A stretch of DNA of 64,000 nt from Vibrio cyclitrophicus (GTDB lineage: Bacteria > Pseudomonadota > Gammaproteobacteria > Enterobacterales > Vibrionaceae), in NCBI GenBank assembly GCA_023206055.1, contig CP065367.1, forward strand, positions 1,736,001-1,800,000. Reading direction: 5' to 3'. Under the pieces are notes generated by a model. The model was not told where the DNA came from. It ran no database searches and worked only from the letters and a program-made list of their open reading frames with translations. The position numbers and the translations under genes were made by a program. This document shows, one piece after another, positions 16,753 to 24,894 of the stretch; position 1 is the first letter of the stretch; each line of letters begins with the position of its first letter.

Positions 16753-16787
16753 AAAAACCGAGAATCTCAAAATTCTCGGTTTTTTAA
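16753..16787. terminator. Bidirectional terminator between chemoreceptor and TyrP-like permease
   Basis: AAAAACCGAGAAT and ATTCTCGGTTTTTT pair into a strong stem with a short loop between convergent genes. Confidence 0.85.
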
Positions 16788-16864
16788 TAAAGGGTTTGTT
16801 AAGTTAATCTTCACTTACAAACATGGAAATATCATTGCGACAAGGGTTGATGCTGTATTTAGAA

Positions 16865-18034
16865 CTAACTCATGAACCAAGATATAAAGATCAGAGCACC
16901 AAAACCGAATGTTGCGATAAGTGCCGTGTCGCCGCCGGCTGCGGTATAGCTACCCTGAGTTTGTAGGTGAGGAAAGTCAGGCCTACGAACTTTAACTACC
17001 ATCGCAAGTGGTCCCCAGATAGCTAAGAACACCAGCACCATGCCTGCATAGTCGAGCATGCTTACAAACTGGCTAGCGAATGACTCAGCTAATACCAAAG
17101 GTAGAACGAAGGTTAGGGCATAAGCCAATGCTTTGTTGCTGGTGACTGCATCTTTGTTTTGGTCGTACAGCGCCATAGACACACCAAGGAAAGAGGTTAC
17201 CAATGCCAATACTGAGAACAGCGCAATCACTACTTTCAGCCAAGAAGACTGTCCGCTAAACGCCGAGATCAGTTCTGAAATGTTATGGAATTGGCTGATA
17301 GCGTCCGTACCAAGGTTACCGATAATCGCGAATAACCAAGTTAGGTAGCAGATTAGTGGAATCACTGAGCCAAGCAGAATCATATTGCGGATCTGCTTTT
17401 GAGTCGCTTCACGGTTGTAGATCACCAGTGACGGGATCACCACCATAGAGGCAAAGCTAGTAAAGATAACCGCACTGTATTGCACCACATCGTTGGCCGT
17501 GTAATGGCTGGTTTGAGTTAGGTAATCAAGGCGAATGTTGCTGAATAATGACGCGATAACGATAAGTAACATCACGACCATTAAGATGAATAGCCCTCGA
17601 TTCAGTTTATCGATATAGGACTTACCAGACACAACAACGACACCCATAAATAAGCTGAAAACGGTATACGCAGCGGATGCAGAGATGTCTATTCCCACAT
17701 CGAGCAATAGCTTATGAATGATATCGCCAACACCCAAGATATAAGCGATCAGCATGCATACCAGCAGCAAGTAAAAGAGTGCATTGATAAAGTGTTTACC
17801 TTTGCTGCCTAGCGTTAAGTAAGCAACGCTGCTCATGCCACTATTGTCTTTCGTTTTTGTACACGCCTCTGCGAGCAGAAGGGCAGAGTAGGTGGTGCCA
17901 ATAAAGATAAGTAGCATCAGCACTGAGCTGATCATGAAGCCAAATTGAGCTAAAACCATAGGGATAGCCAACATGCCAGCCCCTAGTGCAGTTCCCGAAA
18001 GGATTAGAGAACTGCCGAATAATTTCATATTCAA
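16865..18034 (-). CDS. Aromatic amino acid permease (TyrP/Mtr-like, HAAAP family)
   Basis: An 11-TM inner-membrane permease importing tyrosine, tryptophan or phenylalanine with protons. The N-terminal SSLILSGTALGAGMLAIPM is the hallmark of the TyrP/Mtr/TnaB family, and length (389) fits. A TyrR-type box lies about 40 bp upstream, which supports aromatic amino acid control. The start may be TTG (with GAGG 8 nt before) or the ATG two codons later. It is a single-gene unit ending at a strong bidirectional terminator. Confidence 0.88.
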   Translation of the reverse strand: MNMKLFGSSLILSGTALGAGMLAIPMVLAQFGFMISSVLMLLIFIGTTYSALLLAEACTKTKDNSGMSSVAYLTLGSKGKHFINALFYLLLVCMLIAYILGVGDIIHKLLLDVGIDISASAAYTVFSLFMGVVVVSGKSYIDKLNRGLFILMVVMLLIVIASLFSNIRLDYLTQTSHYTANDVVQYSAVIFTSFASMVVIPSLVIYNREATQKQIRNMILLGSVIPLICYLTWLFAIIGNLGTDAISQFHNISELISAFSGQSSWLKVVIALFSVLALVTSFLGVSMALYDQNKDAVTSNKALAYALTFVLPLVLAESFASQFVSMLDYAGMVLVFLAIWGPLAMVVKVRRPDFPHLQTQGSYTAAGGDTALIATFGFGALIFISWFMS

Positions 18035-18509
18035 GAAAACAACCTCAAGCGATCCAATTAATTTTTGTTTGGATTGTAAATAATTGTTTCCAAGACTAAC
18101 AAAATACTCAGTAAAGTTAGGGGTTAATTTCTAATAAATTTTGAATTTTTCTAAAAAATTCACGAAGAGATTTGCACTGTATATGGCTGGTTGTTTTTTG
18201 TATTCATCTTGTGAGTTGTTTTATCTTTCTGATAACTTATGAACATTAACAGCCGTTTAATCATTCGTTCTATACGGCTGATTAACGGATGTCTTAATCT
18301 CAGTGAAACCAAGTCAAAACCTTGTTTATTTGATGACTTCCTGCCGGATTCCCTTATTTTATGAGTACTAATTGGATCTCCTCAATTAAGAGGCTATCCA
18401 GTTGTAGCATGAGGGTTTGTCGTAAATGGAAAGATCCGTTGTCGCAGAAGCCACTCGGTAGTTTGGCGTTTCACTCTTATTATCCTCACACCAATTATGT
18501 GGGGGTTTT
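18035..18509. other. Intergenic region between the permease and mdtL
   Basis: A 475-bp divergent spacer. Besides the TyrR box it holds an inverted repeat CCGTTTAATC / GATTAACGG (one bulged base) at 18253-18288, possibly in the mdtL leader. An 82-codon frame overlapping the mdtL start in another phase has no family features and is not called. Confidence 0.35.
18075..18092 (-). promoter_or_regulatory. Putative TyrR box upstream of the TyrP-like gene
   Basis: TGTAAA-TAATTG-TTTCCA matches the TyrR consensus TGTAAA-N6-TTTACA at 11 of 12 fixed positions. Its place just before the aromatic amino acid permease makes the match meaningful. The binding itself is inferred. Confidence 0.6.
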
Positions 18510-19712
18510 ATGTATCGTTTTCTATTTTGTAGTTTTACGCTTGTTCTCTTGTATCCAATGGCGATTGACTTATATCTGGTTGGCTTGCCTCAAATTGCCG
18601 CGGACTTAAATGCCTCTGAGGCGCAGCTTCATGTCGCGTTCTCCATCTATCTAGCGGGCATGGCAATTACGATGTTGTTTGCGGGTAAATTTGCCGACAG
18701 TGTGGGTAGAAAACCTGTCGCAATTTTCGGTGCGATTGTCTTTGCGCTCTCTTCGATGCTAGGCGGAGTCGTCACCAGCGCAGAACCGTTTCTAGCGGTA
18801 CGCTTTTTCCAAGGTGTTGGTGCGGGGTCTTGTTATGTAGTGGCATTCGCCATATTGCGAGATGTGTTAGACGATCAAAAACGCGCTAAGGTGTTGTCGA
18901 TGATGAATGGCATTACCTGCATCGTTCCAGTGCTTGCGCCTGTGATTGGCCACTTAATCATGACGGTTTACCCGTGGCCGAGCTTGTTCACGACCATGGC
19001 GAGCATGGGTGTGGTGGTGTGTTTGTTGTCGGTGTTAGTGCTAAAAGAAACCAAGCCGAATGGTCAAGATTCTGAAGTGACCAAAGCTTCTGTGTCTCAC
19101 TCCACTTCAACCGAAACGTTCAAAGCCCCCTTGTTTATCAGCCGTGTGATCATAACCAGCTTAGGCGTGACGGCGATTCTGACTTACGTGAATGTGTCTC
19201 CAATGCTGATCATGACAGAGCTTGGCTTCGACCGAGGTCAGTACTCTTACACCATGGCACTCACGGCTTTGGTGAGTATGTTGGTGTCTTTCTCAGCCCC
19301 GTTTGCTTTGAATGTTTTTAAACAAAAGAACCTCATGCTAACTTCACAAGCGTGCTTCGTTATTGCAGCTATTTTGTTGCTCGCGTCGATTGACGGCGGC
19401 TTAGGTCATTACGTCACGTTGTTGGGTTTTGCTTTCGTGTGCGGCGGTTTCTCACTAGGTTTCGGTGTTGCGATGAGTCAAGCATTGAGTTGTTACTCAC
19501 AGCGAGCAGGTGTGGCAAGTTCGATACTGGGCGTTTCTCAGGTGTGTACTTCGGCACTGTTTATCTGGTTGATGGGCGCTATCGGACTCAGTGTATTGAA
19601 TATGTTGGTATTTATACTGGCTGCTGGTGGAGTTATCAGTATTGCTCTAATACTATGGGTAGGTCCTTCCCAAGTTAAAAGTGATTATGAAGAAGCCACT
19701 AGCCCGTCTTGA
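18510..19712 (+). CDS. mdtL: MFS multidrug efflux transporter MdtL
   Basis: A 12-TM drug:H+ antiporter of the Bcr/CflA (DHA1) branch. The N-terminus (FTLVLLYPMAIDLYLVGLPQ, then AADLNASEAQLHVAFS) and the segments GKFADSVGRKPVAIFG, QGVGAGSCYVVAFAILRD and NGITCIVPVLAPVIGHLIM match E. coli MdtL as I remember it, almost residue for residue. MdtL confers modest chloramphenicol resistance in E. coli. The start has a G-rich ribosome site (GGGGG). The stop overlaps the start of yidZ, a pairing also seen in E. coli, so the two form a conserved unit. Confidence 0.92.
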   Translation: MYRFLFCSFTLVLLYPMAIDLYLVGLPQIAADLNASEAQLHVAFSIYLAGMAITMLFAGKFADSVGRKPVAIFGAIVFALSSMLGGVVTSAEPFLAVRFFQGVGAGSCYVVAFAILRDVLDDQKRAKVLSMMNGITCIVPVLAPVIGHLIMTVYPWPSLFTTMASMGVVVCLLSVLVLKETKPNGQDSEVTKASVSHSTSTETFKAPLFISRVIITSLGVTAILTYVNVSPMLIMTELGFDRGQYSYTMALTALVSMLVSFSAPFALNVFKQKNLMLTSQACFVIAAILLLASIDGGLGHYVTLLGFAFVCGGFSLGFGVAMSQALSCYSQRAGVASSILGVSQVCTSALFIWLMGAIGLSVLNMLVFILAAGGVISIALILWVGPSQVKSDYEEATSPS

Positions 19713-20655
19713 TCTGAATTTGTTGTTTACTCTGCAATTGCTGTTGCAAGAGCAGAGTGTTTCGAAAGCTGCCAAAAAGCTCAACGTCACGCCTTCAACG
19801 GTGAGCAAATCACTTACTAAACTTCGAGACTGGTTCGATGATCCTCTATTTGTAAAGACACCAAGAGGTTTAACGCCAACACCACTTGCGCTGAGCATGG
19901 TGAAACATCTTCAAGACTGGTTGCAGATCGGTAGCCAAATATTGACGACTCGTGGCGACGATGCGCCTAAAGATCTGCGCTTGAATCTCGAGGCGGAATC
20001 TCCTCTGTCGCTAATCATGCTCAATGAGCTGACGCAAAGCGTGTACCAACGCTATCCAGATGCAAAAATCAAAATGCGTAATTGGGATTATGACTCTATA
20101 GATTCCATCGTTCGTGGCGAATCTGATATTGGGTTTTCTGGGCGAGAAAGCCACCCGCGTTCGAAAGAATCTCTAGACGCGTTGCCATACTTCATCGACT
20201 TCGAGGTTCTGTTCCACGACTTGCCTGTCGTGTATCTGAGAAAAGACCATCCTGCCTTGCAAGAAGAGTGGAACCTTGAGGCTTTCCTTAAATACCCTCA
20301 TATCAATATTGTGTGGGAGAAAAGCGAAACATGGGCGCTGGATGAAGTGCTTACCGACCTACAGCTCGACCGCAATATCGCACTGACATTAGCGGGCTTC
20401 GAACAATCGTTATTTATGACTGCCCAGTCAAATCACACCATGACTACCGTTGCACCAAATTACTGCCGACGTTACGTAGAGCAGCTTCACCCCAATCTTA
20501 CCTGCTTACCTATCCCTCTAGATGAAGAAAATGCCAATAAGTTGCTGATCCCATTTACTATGATTTGGCATAAACGCAACGCCTACAATCCGATCGTTCT
20601 ATGGTTAAAAGATACGCTTAGAGATCTTTACCAGTTTGAAGGTGAAAGTGTCTAA
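19687..20655 (+). CDS. yidZ: LysR-family regulator YidZ
   Basis: A 322-residue LysR regulator. The N-terminal winged helix carries LDLNLLFTLQLLLQEQSVSK and NVTPSTVSKSLTKLRDWFDD. The sensor domain has RNWDYDSIDSIVRGESDIGF and SGRESHPRSKESL, which match E. coli YidZ, a protein linked to anaerobic nitric oxide protection. It overlaps the 3' end of mdtL by 26 bp, the same neighbourhood as in enterobacteria, and probably is translated coupled to it. A GTG two codons earlier is an alternative start. Confidence 0.88.
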   Translation: MKKPLARLDLNLLFTLQLLLQEQSVSKAAKKLNVTPSTVSKSLTKLRDWFDDPLFVKTPRGLTPTPLALSMVKHLQDWLQIGSQILTTRGDDAPKDLRLNLEAESPLSLIMLNELTQSVYQRYPDAKIKMRNWDYDSIDSIVRGESDIGFSGRESHPRSKESLDALPYFIDFEVLFHDLPVVYLRKDHPALQEEWNLEAFLKYPHINIVWEKSETWALDEVLTDLQLDRNIALTLAGFEQSLFMTAQSNHTMTTVAPNYCRRYVEQLHPNLTCLPIPLDEENANKLLIPFTMIWHKRNAYNPIVLWLKDTLRDLYQFEGESV

Positions 20656-20749
20656 CCTTGTGATGAGATTAAATGTGATTAGATGACCTGAAGGCTTGTG
20701 CCGTTAATATTGGAACGTTGATTTAAATAAGAATTCAGACTTAGAACAG

Positions 20750-20780
20750 AACCCATCAGGTGTTAGCTGATGGGTTTTTC
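20750..20780 (+). terminator. Rho-independent terminator of mdtL-yidZ
   Basis: AACCCATCAG / CTGATGGGTT, a 10-bp perfect stem with a 7-nt loop, is followed by TTTC and more T. It sits about 95 bp past the yidZ stop. Confidence 0.8.
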
Positions 20781-20862
20781 ATTTTAAATCATGCAGGTAG
20801 GGTCAGAACTGCTCAAATGAATACGGTTATTCCATAATTGTTGATTCGACAAATACAGCCCA

Positions 20863-20917
20863 TTTGAACGAATGTTCAAAATAACACTTGAACGATCGTT
20901 CTGGTTTGTTCTATATT
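20863..20917 (+). promoter_or_regulatory. Promoter with two TetR-type operators before the AhpD-like gene
   Basis: Two palindromes lie with centres 24 bp apart: TTTGAAC-GAAT-GTTCAAA and the perfect 12-mer GAACGATCGTTC. The second overlaps a candidate -35 (TTGAAC), with TATATT as -10 after an 18-bp spacer. The core GAACG-N2-CGTTC is the same as the site upstream of the TetR gene at 14 kb. Repressor binding here would block RNA polymerase directly. Confidence 0.65.
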
Positions 20918-20997
20918 GTCTTCACGCCAACGGAGAACAGTCTCATATAGCTCCGATTGTGAACCTAATTAAGATAAAGAATCGAAAGGAATAGAAC

Positions 20998-21546
20998 ATG
21001 AGCAATTTCAAAATTCACTCAGTAGAATCCGCGCCAGAACAAAGCCAACCTATTCTTGAAGGCGCTAAAAAGCAGATGGGTAGAGTGCCTGGTCTTTTCG
21101 GGGTTTTGGCTGAATCTCCAAACACGCTTAAGGCTTACACTCAGCTTCATCAGGCGTTTAGTGACTCATCTTTCGATGCTGAAGAGCTAACGGTTGTTTG
21201 GCAAACCATCAACGTTGAACACGAATGCCACTACTGCGTACCTGCTCACACAGGCATTGCACATTCAATGAAGGTTGATCCTGCTATCACTGAAGCACTG
21301 CGTAATCGCACCGCAATACCAACAGAAAAGCTGCAAGCTTTGCACAACTTCACACTGAGCATGGTTCGTAATCGTGGCAATGTGCCAGCAAACGAAATGG
21401 AAGCATTCTTCGCTGCGGGTTACGGGCAACAGCAAGTTTTAGAAGTGATTCTTGGCCTATCTCAGAAAGTGATCAGTAACTACGTAAACCACGTTGCTGA
21501 AACGCCAGTAGATAAAGTATTTGAGCAGTTCGCTTGGCAAGGTTAA
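20998..21546 (+). CDS. AhpD-like / carboxymuconolactone decarboxylase family protein
   Basis: A 182-residue all-helical protein of the AhpD-like fold. The redox motif CHYC with a following His (EHECHYCVPAHTG, about residues 76-88) is the AhpD-type CxxC-x3-H active site, suggesting peroxidase or disulfide-reductase activity. No decarboxylase context exists. The gene stands alone between two terminators, with an AAGGA ribosome site and a promoter carrying TetR-type operators. Together with the Cys in the TetR protein this fits a response to reactive electrophiles or peroxides, though that is inference. Confidence 0.85.
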   Translation: MSNFKIHSVESAPEQSQPILEGAKKQMGRVPGLFGVLAESPNTLKAYTQLHQAFSDSSFDAEELTVVWQTINVEHECHYCVPAHTGIAHSMKVDPAITEALRNRTAIPTEKLQALHNFTLSMVRNRGNVPANEMEAFFAAGYGQQQVLEVILGLSQKVISNYVNHVAETPVDKVFEQFAWQG

Positions 21547-21581
21547 TCGCATTTAATTAACCCAACAATATGACAGTGATG

Positions 21582-21615
21582 AAAGCCCCACTCAGTTGAG
21601 TGGGGCTTTGTTGTT
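21582..21615. terminator. Terminator between the AhpD-like gene and the MocR gene
   Basis: AAAGCCCCACTCA / TGAGTGGGGCTTT forms a 13-bp stem with a very short loop, followed on the plus strand by GTTGTTT. The flanking genes converge. Confidence 0.8.
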
Positions 21616-21644
21616 TGGAGTGAATGGGGAATTAGAAAGGTAAA

Positions 21645-23072
21645 TTAACGTACGTGTTTAGCGATTATCTTGGCTAGTGTCACAACCCCTTCTTTCCATT
21701 CCTTGCTCTCTTCAATATTGGCGACAGTGAAGCGCAAGCAGTGTTTATATTGGTCGTTGGTTCCAAATACTGTACCGGGTAAAATCCCCAACTTATGCTT
21801 TAAACAGTCTCGATAGACCGCGTAGCTATCGACCGATTCAGGCAGTGTTATCCAGTTTAAAAAAGACCCTTCCGGTTTGGATAGGTGGTAGTGTCCAACA
21901 AGGTGTGGGTAGCTATCTAGTGCTTGTATTAAAAGGCTTTGAAATTGCTTTTGATTGGTTTGGTAGAGCCGCTTCATCTTAGACAAATGGCTGCGATATT
22001 TACCGGTAGTGAGGAATTGACCCACCGCGGATTGCATCAGGTTTGAGCTCCCCATATTGTCGCATAAAAGGTACTTTTCGACTTGAGCTTGGTAGCGACC
22101 CGATAGTAACCAACCGATTCGCAGGCGAGAGTCTAAGGTTTTAGATAGCGAGTTGACGTAAATGACTCGATCTTGGTCATCAAGCTCTTTGAGGCTGGCA
22201 ATGGGTGTGTCAAATGCCAAGCTACCGAACACATCGTCTTCGATAATTGGTAAAGATCCCGTGATCTCCAGTAATGCTTTTCGATTCGCCAATGGCATTC
22301 TTGAGCCGGTTGGGTTAGTAAAGTTTGGCGTTAGCAGTAAGGTTTTCACTTCCCATTTGTCCAACGCACTATGTAGCGAAGGAATGTCGATTCCGTGGCT
22401 AACACTGCTTGGTATTTCAAGAGCCTGTAACCCAAGTGATTCAAGTAGTAGTAAGTTACCGAAATAACACGGTGACTCAACAGCGACGATGTCACCCGGT
22501 TTGGTTAATGCCCGCAGAGCCAAACTTATCGCCTGTTGAGCACCGTGAGTAATCGCAATCTCTTTCGATCCCGCAGGTACACCAAGATCATGGGTGATCT
22601 TTAACAATTGCTTTACTAATTGCTCGTCGCCGGGGGGAAGTTGGTAATAACCGGGCAGTTGAGTTTGCAAACGGCTATGGCGACCGATTTCGGCATACAA
22701 GCTTCGAATCGCAGGGTTGTTGATATTCGGGTGGGCCGAGCCTGCCAACAATTTCAAGCGACCTTTTGGACGAGAGAGTACCGATTTGGTGACAGACAAC
22801 AGATCGACTTTTTGAGGTTGGCTTGATGCATCCCAGTTAGTGGTGTTGGGTGCTTTCACGCGATAGCCAGATTTAGGTACTGAATAAACCCAGCCTGTCG
22901 CTTCCAGTTCTTGGTAGGCACGAATCACGGTATTTTTACTCACGCCAAGCTGTTCGCTTAGTTGACGGATTGAGGGAAGGCGATCGTCTGGATGAAAGAG
23001 TCCCTTATCGATCTGAGCCTTAATATGTTGTTCGGTAGCAAGGTATTTATTGCCGCTGAGTTCTGCTTCCAC
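21645..23072 (-). CDS. MocR-type regulator (GntR HTH fused to aminotransferase-like domain)
   Basis: A 475-residue PLP-dependent regulator. Residues 10-75 form a GntR winged helix (RLPSIRQLSEQLGVSKNTVI). The rest is a fold-type I aminotransferase domain with the PLP lysine in NSLSKTLDSRLRIGW, the NFTNPTG motif and IEDDVFGSL. It starts at GTG behind a strong GGGAG ribosome site. It is divergent from an EamA exporter, the standard arrangement in which a MocR protein controls an amino acid or metabolite transporter. Three ATCTGTA repeats in the 124-bp gap are its likely operator. Confidence 0.9.
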   Translation of the reverse strand: MEAELSGNKYLATEQHIKAQIDKGLFHPDDRLPSIRQLSEQLGVSKNTVIRAYQELEATGWVYSVPKSGYRVKAPNTTNWDASSQPQKVDLLSVTKSVLSRPKGRLKLLAGSAHPNINNPAIRSLYAEIGRHSRLQTQLPGYYQLPPGDEQLVKQLLKITHDLGVPAGSKEIAITHGAQQAISLALRALTKPGDIVAVESPCYFGNLLLLESLGLQALEIPSSVSHGIDIPSLHSALDKWEVKTLLLTPNFTNPTGSRMPLANRKALLEITGSLPIIEDDVFGSLAFDTPIASLKELDDQDRVIYVNSLSKTLDSRLRIGWLLSGRYQAQVEKYLLCDNMGSSNLMQSAVGQFLTTGKYRSHLSKMKRLYQTNQKQFQSLLIQALDSYPHLVGHYHLSKPEGSFLNWITLPESVDSYAVYRDCLKHKLGILPGTVFGTNDQYKHCLRFTVANIEESKEWKEGVVTLAKIIAKHVR

Positions 23073-23099
23073 GTTTTTCTCCCTCGTTGCTCACTCTCA

Positions 23100-23149
23100 A
23101 TCTGTAACCATTTAAAGTGTTATATCTGTATCTTTATTAGTTATCTGTA
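23100..23149. promoter_or_regulatory. Three direct repeats ATCTGTA between mocR and eamA
   Basis: ATCTGTA occurs three times in the same orientation at 23100, 23124 and 23143. MocR regulators commonly bind direct repeats in such divergent promoters, so these are the best operator candidates. Confidence 0.5.
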
Positions 23150-23196
23150 CCCAATTAAGGTAACAGCATTGATGAAGAGTTGACCAGAGGTTTGTA

Positions 23197-24096
23197 ATGC
23201 TGATTAAAATGATTCCGTTTGTGTTTGTAATATTGTGGTCGTCAGGTTTTGTCGGTGCACGTCTTGGTGTGGAATACGCGGAACCCGCAACATTACTTTC
23301 TCTGAGGATGGTAGCCAACGTGGCGCTGTTCTTGGTTTTGATTGCAATCCTTAAGCGTCGTATTCCTCGTGGTCGAGCATTCTTCCACGCTAGTGTGGTT
23401 GGCATCTTGATTCATGGTTTCTACCTTGGTGGCACTTATCTGGCGATTGATATGGGTATGCCTGCCGGGTTGAGTTCTCTACTTGTTGGCTTACAACCGA
23501 TTCTGACTGCTTTGATTATGATCAGCTGTACCTCACAGCGTTTTAATTTCGCGCAGTGGCTGGGCTTAGCGCTTGGTTTTGCCGGTATCAGTTTGGTGTT
23601 GATGGGCAATATTGAATGGCAGTCAGACGACCAAAAAGGCTTGGCAACGTTATTGTGTTTGGTTTCTTTGGTGGGTATTACCTGCGGCACTCTGTATCAG
23701 AAGCGCTTTTGTCAGGGGACAGATATGGTCGGCGGTGCGATGGTGCAATACTTGGCTTCGGCGGCGCTGTTTCTGCCGTTCGCAATGCGTTACGAAACGA
23801 TGCAGGTGAACTGGACTGTAGAATTTACATTGACTCTAATCTGGCTGGTGGTTGTTCTGTCTTGTGTTGCTATTCTATTGCTTCTTTACATGGTTGAGCA
23901 TGGCGCATCTTCAAGTGTTGCATCGGTGTTTTACTTAGTACCACCGACGACAGCAATCCAAGCGTGGCTTATTTTCGGTGAGTCGTTCGACATCTACGGT
24001 GCGATGGGCTTTGCCTTGTCTGCCGCTGCGGTTTATTTGGTGGTGAGGAAGCCAGAATGGATTAAGGCTCGCAGGCGAACAGCCTTGGAGCGATAG
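23197..24096 (+). CDS. EamA/DMT-superfamily exporter
   Basis: A 299-residue ten-TM transporter with two EamA repeats. The start IPFVFVILWSSGFVGARLGV is typical of RhtA/YdcZ-like exporters, which extrude amino acids or metabolites. It is transcribed away from the MocR regulator, which probably controls it in response to a PLP-related or amino-acid ligand. An AGAGG ribosome site precedes the ATG. Substrate unknown. Confidence 0.88.
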   Translation: MLIKMIPFVFVILWSSGFVGARLGVEYAEPATLLSLRMVANVALFLVLIAILKRRIPRGRAFFHASVVGILIHGFYLGGTYLAIDMGMPAGLSSLLVGLQPILTALIMISCTSQRFNFAQWLGLALGFAGISLVLMGNIEWQSDDQKGLATLLCLVSLVGITCGTLYQKRFCQGTDMVGGAMVQYLASAALFLPFAMRYETMQVNWTVEFTLTLIWLVVVLSCVAILLLLYMVEHGASSSVASVFYLVPPTTAIQAWLIFGESFDIYGAMGFALSAAAVYLVVRKPEWIKARRRTALER

Positions 24097-24141
24097 TTTG
24101 TATACCAAAACTCATTCTACTTAAAGTCGATGACTAGAAAC

Positions 24142-24180
24142 AAAAAAGAGCCTGAATATTCAATATTCAGGCTCTTTCTG
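24142..24180. terminator. Bidirectional terminator between eamA and the DUF3010 gene
   Basis: AAAGAGCCTGAATATT / AATATTCAGGCTCTTT is a 16-bp perfect stem with a minimal loop, with A and T runs on either side. Confidence 0.9.
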
Positions 24181-24207
24181 TATCCAATATTGGCTAGCGA
24201 CTTTTGA

Positions 24208-24639
24208 TTAGCGCTGCATCAAGCAAGCGTAAGCCGTTGTAAACGGTGCTTCTTGGTATTGCTTAAGGCCAGTCTCTTTGAATTTCATCATAAGAGGGTT
24301 GCGCTTTAGGCTCTCTTTGATGTCAGCAGGAGATACAACCGTTACGTCTAGGCCGTCGATCAGTTGAATTGCTGCTTCTAGTTTGAAGCCAAAGCCACCG
24401 CCAGCAAATTTGCCTTTTGTTTGGCGTTGACGAATTACAACTTTATCTACTTGGTAATCTTCCATCAACTTTGCAAAAGAGAATTGAAAGTCTTTCATAT
24501 TCTGCGTGTCGTTTGCGTCGCTAATTGCAACTTTAGAAACTCGGCAATCAGGGATATTAAATACACCATCTGACAGAGAAAGAAGACAGATGACTGCATC
24601 GTTACCTTTGATTTCAACACCACAAATTTTCATGTTCAT
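24208..24639 (-). CDS. DUF3010 family protein
   Basis: A 143-residue cytosolic protein of a family found in Vibrio, Shewanella and relatives. The N-terminus ICGVEIKGNDAVICLLSL and the core VVIRQRQTKGKFAGGG resemble the RNase H-like fold start, as is said of this family, but no function is established. It is a single-gene unit with its own terminator. Two in-frame ATGs (residues 1 and 3) are possible starts. Confidence 0.8.
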   Translation of the reverse strand: MNMKICGVEIKGNDAVICLLSLSDGVFNIPDCRVSKVAISDANDTQNMKDFQFSFAKLMEDYQVDKVVIRQRQTKGKFAGGGFGFKLEAAIQLIDGLDVTVVSPADIKESLKRNPLMMKFKETGLKQYQEAPFTTAYACLMQR

Positions 24640-24894
24640 ACCTATTTACTTTTGAGCCGTACATTATGGTGCTATTTCTATGACTTCTCCAGTATTTGAG
24701 CATGTCTGTGGTAAATAAGTGCAAAAATTTCTTTGGCTCTACTTTTTAACGTTGACCTTTGGTTGAATAATAGACAGTCGATTCAAGGGTAACGTTTGCT
24801 ATGCGACTAGGTTCACAAACTTTTAGCTAGCTTTTAAATTGATACTGTATATTATGCGCGCGTCCCTATTTATTGTGTGGTTATAAACCCCCTT

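Noticed and set aside
18361..18609. 82-codon frame overlapping the start of mdtL
   Set aside because: It is in another phase of a clear gene, and its second half only mirrors the mdtL coding strand; a regulatory leader peptide cannot be excluded but is not supported.
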